Positions 6,020 to 9,511 of a DNA stretch of 9,511 nucleotides are shown piece after piece. Below the pieces are notes generated by a model that saw only the letters and a list, made by a program, of their open reading frames with translations, did no database searches and was not told the origin of the DNA. The first letter of the stretch is position 1, and each line of letters starts with the position of its first letter. This DNA comes from Oscillibacter sp. (GTDB lineage: Bacteria; Bacillota; Clostridia; Oscillospirales; Oscillospiraceae): NCBI GenBank assembly GCA_020025475.1, contig JAHHSA010000060.1, positions 1 to 9,511 on the forward strand. Direction: 5' to 3'. The position numbers and the translations under genes were made by a program.

Positions 6020-8808
6020 TCCAGGACAACGGGGTCTTCTCCGTTCTGCTCCAGCACCAGCCGGGCCGGGTCTCCCTCCCGGAAGCCCCGCAGCTCCGCC
6101 ATGTAGGTCAGATCGGCCCGCAGCTGGGGGGAGTCGGCCAACAGCGAATCAATGGTGTTGTCGGTGTAGGGATCACCGTGAGCGATCACGAAGCGGCCGG
6201 TCTGGACATTGCGCAGGATCAGATCGAACTGCTCGAAATAGTCGGCGTCCATGGAAAGCCAGCCATCGGGAGTGACAGTGGTGCCGCCTGCATAGGGAAA
6301 ATGCTCTGGATCTGCGGTGTGGAAGTCGACCCACGGGGCGTAAAGCTCCACGGTGGCACCGTCCACGGTTTTGGTCTCTCGCAGAACGATGTTTGAAATT
6401 CGCCAATCGTCCAGAGAGGCCATTTCCGGGTGCTGCTCCAGCAGATAGATGAGATTATCATCGGCAAACTGCTTTGCAAGCTCCAGAACAGCGTCTGGAA
6501 CGTCGATGTTGTCGGCAATGCCGTCGGTGTAAGTCTGTACTTCCTCCGGATAGAAACAGAGGTTCTCGCCGTCACAGGCCACGCGAACATAGCGGCGGGG
6601 CAGGTAGGAGATGCTGTCATCATAATAGCTGATGACGCCCACGCCCCGGTCATCCACCCGGGTCAGCGTCTGCTCCGCCGAATCGGGCAGCGCCTGCTTC
6701 AGCAGCTCTGCCAGAGGGGCGGTGCGCAAGGCTCCTCCGTCCCGGAGCAGCAGCTGGAATTCCTCCAAACCACCGGCGTCATCAAAGGCGAATGTACGGC
6801 CTTGGGCGGTAAACTGGCGGTCAATTGTGCCACCGATCTCCAACAGCTGCATCAGCTGTCCATCGGGGGTGAAGGTGTAATACCGATGGCCTGCTGTACC
6901 GTAGGAGCAAAAGAGGGAGAAGCCGCTGTATCCCAAGAGGTCCGTATAGGGGCGGATAAAGATACTGGGTTCTTCGCTGTTCAGAATGTCGTCGGTGTAA
7001 GCGGCATCGCAAAGCTTTGCAAACCGATGATAGGTGTCTTCACCGGCCGCATTGTCATAGACCACATAGCAGGCGTAGATGCTGCCGTCTGGCCAGACGC
7101 CTGCCAAAATACTACGGTTGGGCTGACCGTCAGTACCCGGATAAGAGAGATCGTCTACCAATTTCCCCCACTCCTGTCGGGTGAAAGGCTCCGTTTCGAC
7201 CACATGGGGTTCCACGGTATCCAGCGAGGCCACCGGCACCGTCAGGAAGGGCTCCTCGTCGGGAAGCTGCGCGGGCAGGGTGGGCATAGGGGCAAACCGG
7301 TTGGAGCGGATGTGCCAGCTGTCCCCCGCCTTTTCCAAGGTGACCATCTTATCCTCATAATAGAGAGAAACCTGATCACCCTGACGGAACCCGGTGGAAA
7401 ATTCCACACCGGTTCGGGCGTTGGTGTCGCCGTGAAAATGATAGTAGGCATCATATTGCTCCAGATAGGTCAAGCTGTCCAGCCCAATCCCCGCAGTTTC
7501 TGCAAAGCGGAGACCGACATACTGCTCCAAAATGGCGTCCATATCCTTGACCGGCAGCTTTTTGCAGTCGGTATCGGCCCAGATGTCGGGGTACGCCTCC
7601 AACAGGGTTTCCAGCTCCTCTTGGCTCATGGCACCGGGCAGAGAGGTTCCGTTGTAGAACAGTTCAAAAAGGTCGATGGTTTCCGGACTGGTGTACAGGG
7701 AGGTGAGGAACTGATTGGCAATGGAGTAGCCGGAGGAGAAGTAGTTCTCCTGGAAGTACGCCAGCTCCTCCTGGGTCAGAGGCTCCGGGGTAGCCTCCGG
7801 CTCTTCTGTGGGGTTGTCGGCGCCGGTGAAGGTGCAGCCAACGGCTACTGCCGTGACCAGAGCCACGGTCACCACCGCCAGGGCCAGATTCTGAGGCTTC
7901 CGGGCGATGAAGATCACCCGCTCCCGGATGCTCTTCTTGCTGCCGGTCATGGTGGTGGCGGCGTACAGCACCTCCGCCGGACGGCGCTGGGCGCAGGTCA
8001 GGTCGATCAGGGTATTGCCGTAGGCCACCCGATGGCTTTCACCCAGGCGGCGGATGGTGCCTTCATCACAGGAAAGCTCTGCGTCCTGCCGGGACAGCTT
8101 CACCGCCAGCCATACCAGGGGGTTGAACCAATGGAGGCAGAGGCAGACACACCGCAGAATCGACCACACGAAGTCCCCCTGATAGAAGTGAGTCAGTTCA
8201 TGCTCCAGCGCATAGTGCAGTGCCTGGGGATCACTTGCTACCTCCGGCGTCACATAGACGGTGGGGCGGAGGAGGCCGAAGAGACAGGGCGTTTCTACGT
8301 TGTCTGTTACATAGACCGGCAGGGGGAAGTCGGCGGCTTCCAGCCGGGTACGGGTTTTCCGCAGCGTTGCGCGGAACCGAAGATTGATGAGCAAAAAGGC
8401 GGAGGCAAGGACCAGCGCGCCCACCCTCCAGAGAGGAAGCAGCATATCCCGGAGATGCAGCACGGCGCTCATCCGGGAGAACTCCTCCTCACTCTTTTGC
8501 TCGGCGATGACGGTGGGGAAGTCTGCCATGTAATCACCCCGGTGATAGCCCTCCACGGTGCCGCTGGGGGAATGTTCGATGTGCTGAATGTCGTGGAGTA
8601 CCTGGGCGTCCTGGATCACCGGCACCTGCTGGGCGGTGTTCATGATGCTGACCGGGGTGCTGCCAAAGCTGAAGGGCACCAGCAGCCGCACCAGCACCAG
8701 CGCCCAGAGGGCGTAGCGCAGGCGCATGCTGATCCTGCCCAGCGTCAGCCGCCGGATCAGCAGAACCACACAAATCAAAACCGAGGATGAAAGTATCCAC
8801 GCCATCAT
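5938..8808 (-). CDS. BlaR1-type M56 family membrane metallopeptidase (as read, truncated)
   Basis: A membrane zinc protease of the BlaR1/MecR1 type (peptidase family M56), which on sensing a signal outside the cell leads to cleavage of its partner repressor. Hydrophobic segments at about 3-19, 31-48, 123-143 and 306-325 frame a cytoplasmic protease domain with HELTH (203-207; H203, E204, H207) and the downstream glutamate motif AELSCDE (243-249). Beyond 325 lies about 630 residues outside the membrane, starting with an acidic Pro/Glu linker. I see no SxxK penicillin-binding domain; the region reads as several unknown alpha+beta domains. Start: GGAGGG (8815-8820) precedes the ATG at 8808; the frame is open to 9153 but that part overlaps blaI. 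The ATGA overlap with blaI implies coupled translation. The last 26 residues as read look out of frame (see 5736-6019). Confidence 0.9.
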   Translation of the reverse strand: MMAWILSSSVLICVVLLIRRLTLGRISMRLRYALWALVLVRLLVPFSFGSTPVSIMNTAQQVPVIQDAQVLHDIQHIEHSPSGTVEGYHRGDYMADFPTVIAEQKSEEEFSRMSAVLHLRDMLLPLWRVGALVLASAFLLINLRFRATLRKTRTRLEAADFPLPVYVTDNVETPCLFGLLRPTVYVTPEVASDPQALHYALEHELTHFYQGDFVWSILRCVCLCLHWFNPLVWLAVKLSRQDAELSCDEGTIRRLGESHRVAYGNTLIDLTCAQRRPAEVLYAATTMTGSKKSIRERVIFIARKPQNLALAVVTVALVTAVAVGCTFTGADNPTEEPEATPEPLTQEELAYFQENYFSSGYSIANQFLTSLYTSPETIDLFELFYNGTSLPGAMSQEELETLLEAYPDIWADTDCKKLPVKDMDAILEQYVGLRFAETAGIGLDSLTYLEQYDAYYHFHGDTNARTGVEFSTGFRQGDQVSLYYEDKMVTLEKAGDSWHIRSNRFAPMPTLPAQLPDEEPFLTVPVASLDTVEPHVVETEPFTRQEWGKLVDDLSYPGTDGQPNRSILAGVWPDGSIYACYVVYDNAAGEDTYHRFAKLCDAAYTDDILNSEEPSIFIRPYTDLLGYSGFSLFCSYGTAGHRYYTFTPDGQLMQLLEIGGTIDRQFTAQGRTFAFDDAGGLEEFQLLLRDGGALRTAPLAELLKQALPDSAEQTLTRVDDRGVGVISYYDDSISYLPRRYVRVACDGENLCFYPEEVQTYTDGIADNIDVPDAVLELAKQFADDNLIYLLEQHPEMASLDDWRISNIVLRETKTVDGATVELYAPWVDFHTADPEHFPYAGGTTVTPDGWLSMDADYFEQFDLILRNVQTGRFVIAHGDPYTDNTIDSLLADSPQLRADLTYMAELRGFREGDPARLVLEQNGEDPVVLENNWTSQMPTTSGESKLLPAANSAGGM

Positions 8809-9188
8809 TGTAATCCCTCCTCCGCTTGCGCGAGAATGTCCCGCAGCTCCTGAATCTCCTCCTTGGACAGGTCTTGCTTCTTCGTCAGGGCGCTGAACAT
8901 GAGGCTGACGCTGCCGTGATAAGCCCGCTTCAGCAGGGAATCGGTCTCTCCGGCCACCACATCCTCCCGGGAAACAGCGGCGGAGAACAGCTTGGCCCGG
9001 CCCTGCATCTGATAGGTGATGAGACCCTTTTCCTCCATGCGCCGTACCATGGTGGTGACGGTGCTCTTGGCCCAGTGGGCGGAATCCGCCAGCTCCCGCA
9101 CCAGCTCCATCAGGGTTTTGGGCCGCTGCCACAGGGTTTCCATCACCGTCCATTCACTCTGGCTCAGGGTAACAGTTTGCTTTTCCAT
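8805..9188 (-). CDS. BlaI/MecI/CopY-family transcriptional repressor
   Basis: A 127-residue penicillinase-repressor-family regulator. The winged helix is plain: LSQSEWTVMETLW (8-20), LMELVRELADSAHWAKSTVTTMVRRMEEKGLI (26-57) and the wing YQMQGRAKLFSAAVSRED; the C-terminal helices (SLLKRAYHGSVSLMFSAL, then LSKEEIQELRDIL) form the dimer. The family is inactivated by cutting near the start of the dimer region; the site equivalent to Asn-Phe in staphylococcal BlaI is about Met97-Phe98 here, so the exact cut differs if conserved. GGAGG at 9196-9200 lies seven bases before the ATG. First gene of a two-gene operon with the M56 protease, overlapping it by ATGA. Two operator-like sites flank its promoter, pointing to self-repression. 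No symbol is given because the regulated function is not beta-lactam resistance on present evidence. Confidence 0.94.
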   Translation of the reverse strand: MEKQTVTLSQSEWTVMETLWQRPKTLMELVRELADSAHWAKSTVTTMVRRMEEKGLITYQMQGRAKLFSAAVSREDVVAGETDSLLKRAYHGSVSLMFSALTKKQDLSKEEIQELRDILAQAEEGLQ

Positions 9189-9214
9189 AAGGCCGCCTCC
9201 TACGATTCATCGGT

Positions 9215-9226
9215 TTACTCCTGTAA
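9215..9226. promoter_or_regulatory. BlaI-like operator 2 (start site)
   Basis: TTACTCCTGTAA matches the BlaI/MecI core TTACA-n2-TGTAA at all but one position and lies over the predicted start of transcription (near 9224), where bound repressor would block initiation. Confidence 0.6.
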
Positions 9227-9230
9227 GCCA

Positions 9231-9259
9231 AATATAACGCATAGGATTACAACTGTCAA
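9231..9259 (-). promoter_or_regulatory. Promoter of the blaI-M56 operon
   Basis: On the minus strand a consensus -35 TTGACA (9254-9259), a 17-base spacer and TATATT (9231-9236, five of six) make the best promoter in the window. Start site near 9224, leader of about 36 bases. Confidence 0.8.
9247..9258. promoter_or_regulatory. BlaI-like operator 1 (over the -35)
   Basis: TTACAACTGTCA matches TTACA-n2-TGTAA with one mismatch and covers the -35 box. Its centre is 32 bases from that of operator 2, about three helical turns, so two dimers would sit on one face of the DNA. Confidence 0.6.
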
Positions 9260-9268
9260 CCTGAACAG

Positions 9269-9294
9269 TGACGCCTATTTTAAAATACGCGTCA
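9269..9294. repeat. 26-bp near-perfect palindrome upstream of the operon promoter
   Basis: The arms TGACGCCTATTTT and AAAATACGCGTCA meet at the centre and match in 12 of 13 positions. It lies about 10 bases upstream of the -35. The core does not match the BlaI operator, so it suggests binding by another regulator; the AT-rich centre might instead serve as an UP-like element. Confidence 0.6.
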
Positions 9295-9310
9295 TCCGCG
9301 ATTTTGTTTG

Positions 9311-9334
9311 CCACAAATGTAAAAACACTTGTGG
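9311..9334. repeat. Inverted repeat CCACAAATGT-aaaa-ACACTTGTGG
   Basis: Ten-base arms with one mismatch around AAAA. A longer outer pairing, TTTGCCA (near 9306-9312) with TGGCAAA (9341-9347), overlaps it. No U-tract follows on either side, so it is not a terminator. Function unknown. Confidence 0.45.
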
Positions 9335-9344
9335 GCGATCTGGC

Positions 9345-9385
9345 AAAAACAGAGGAGGTTCTCACCGTTGGGAACCTCCTCTGTT
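9345..9385 (-). terminator. Strong intrinsic terminator for a leftward gene
   Basis: Perfect 14-base arms (9348-9361 and 9372-9385), core GAGGAGGTT/AACCTCCTC, followed on the minus strand by TTTTT from the end of the stem. On the plus strand there is no T-run. It therefore ends transcription entering from the right and insulates the blaI operon from it. Confidence 0.85.
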
Positions 9386-9420
9386 AGAATAATTGGAATA
9401 AGTCGAACAGTTTATCTTCG

Positions 9421-9511
9421 TTATTCTTCAATAAGTTCAGAGGTATCAAAGATTTCTTTCGTTCGAGGAGCACTATTATCCAGATCAACAGTCATTGATC
9501 TCCATGCATAC
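9421..9511 (-). CDS. 3' end of an unidentified gene (partial)
   Basis: Reading leftward from the window edge, 29 codons stay open to TAA at 9421-9423, ending TKEIFDTSELIEE. The stop lies 35 bases before the strong terminator and on the matching strand, which supports a real gene. The codons are AT-rich, unlike the neighbouring blaI operon. The fragment is too short for a family call. Confidence 0.55.
   Translation of the reverse strand, partial: YAWRSMTVDLDNSAPRTKEIFDTSELIEE

Noticed and set aside
6010..6025. Programmed -1 frameshift instead of a deletion in the M56 gene
   Set aside because: The site reads G-GAA-AAC, which is not a good tandem slippery heptamer, and a second independent shift would be needed at 5796. 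Two deletions or sequencing errors are simpler.
6430..8790. 786-codon open frame on the plus strand
   Set aside because: Antisense shadow of the M56 protease gene; the minus strand has HELTH, membrane segments and a ribosome site.
8809..9153. N-terminal extension of the M56 frame to 9153
   Set aside because: This part overlaps blaI in another frame, is Gly/Ala-rich nonsense and lacks a ribosome site. The ATG at 8808 has GGAGGG and the ATGA overlap.
1..9511. CRISPR array, tRNA, rRNA, insertion sequence or phage genes
   Set aside because: No regularly spaced repeats, no cloverleaf-like or rRNA sequence, and no transposase or integrase motifs were seen on either strand.

Overview
The window looks like chromosomal DNA of a moderately GC-rich Clostridia member, probably a gut Oscillospiraceae-type organism. 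This rests on strong GGAGG ribosome sites, Firmicutes-style sigma-A promoters, a BlaI/BlaR1-type pair, a cysteine-bearing Rrf2 regulator and a PcrA-like helicase. The genus is inference, because no marker gene is present. Composition is uneven: about 1,950-9,190 is GC-rich and densely coding, while the left 1.5 kb and the right 250 bases are visibly AT-rich.

Left part (1-1,955): a small SnoaL/NTF2-like protein on the plus strand converges with a membrane-anchored XRE-family regulator on the minus strand. Upstream of the regulator is about 650 bases without a large gene. It holds a possible 51-codon ORF with a good ribosome site and a cluster of perfect inverted repeats.

Centre (1,956-5,637): three minus-strand genes, each with its own recognisable promoter. 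They are a UvrD/PcrA-type helicase with a C-terminal Tudor-like segment, an Rrf2-family regulator whose promoter carries a perfect 7-1-7 palindrome over the -10, and a cation-diffusion-facilitator transporter with a palindrome in its leader.

Right part (5,736-9,511): a two-gene operon of a BlaI/MecI-type repressor and an M56 (BlaR1-type) membrane metallopeptidase, joined by an ATGA overlap. Its promoter (TTGACA-17-TATATT) is bracketed by two BlaI-like operators about three helical turns apart, with a 26-bp near-perfect palindrome just upstream. The peptidase has a very long extracytoplasmic region with no recognisable penicillin-binding domain, and no beta-lactamase is nearby, so the signal is probably not the classical one. 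Its 3' end carries two apparent one-base deletions; repairing both extends the protein to a stop at 5736, just before the transporter's promoter. At the far right a strong minus-strand terminator follows the last 29 codons of an unidentified gene entering from outside.

The common theme is small self-regulating units: four DNA-binding regulators in under 10 kb, three of which have palindromes at or near their own promoters. I found no CRISPR array, tRNA, rRNA or intact insertion sequence.
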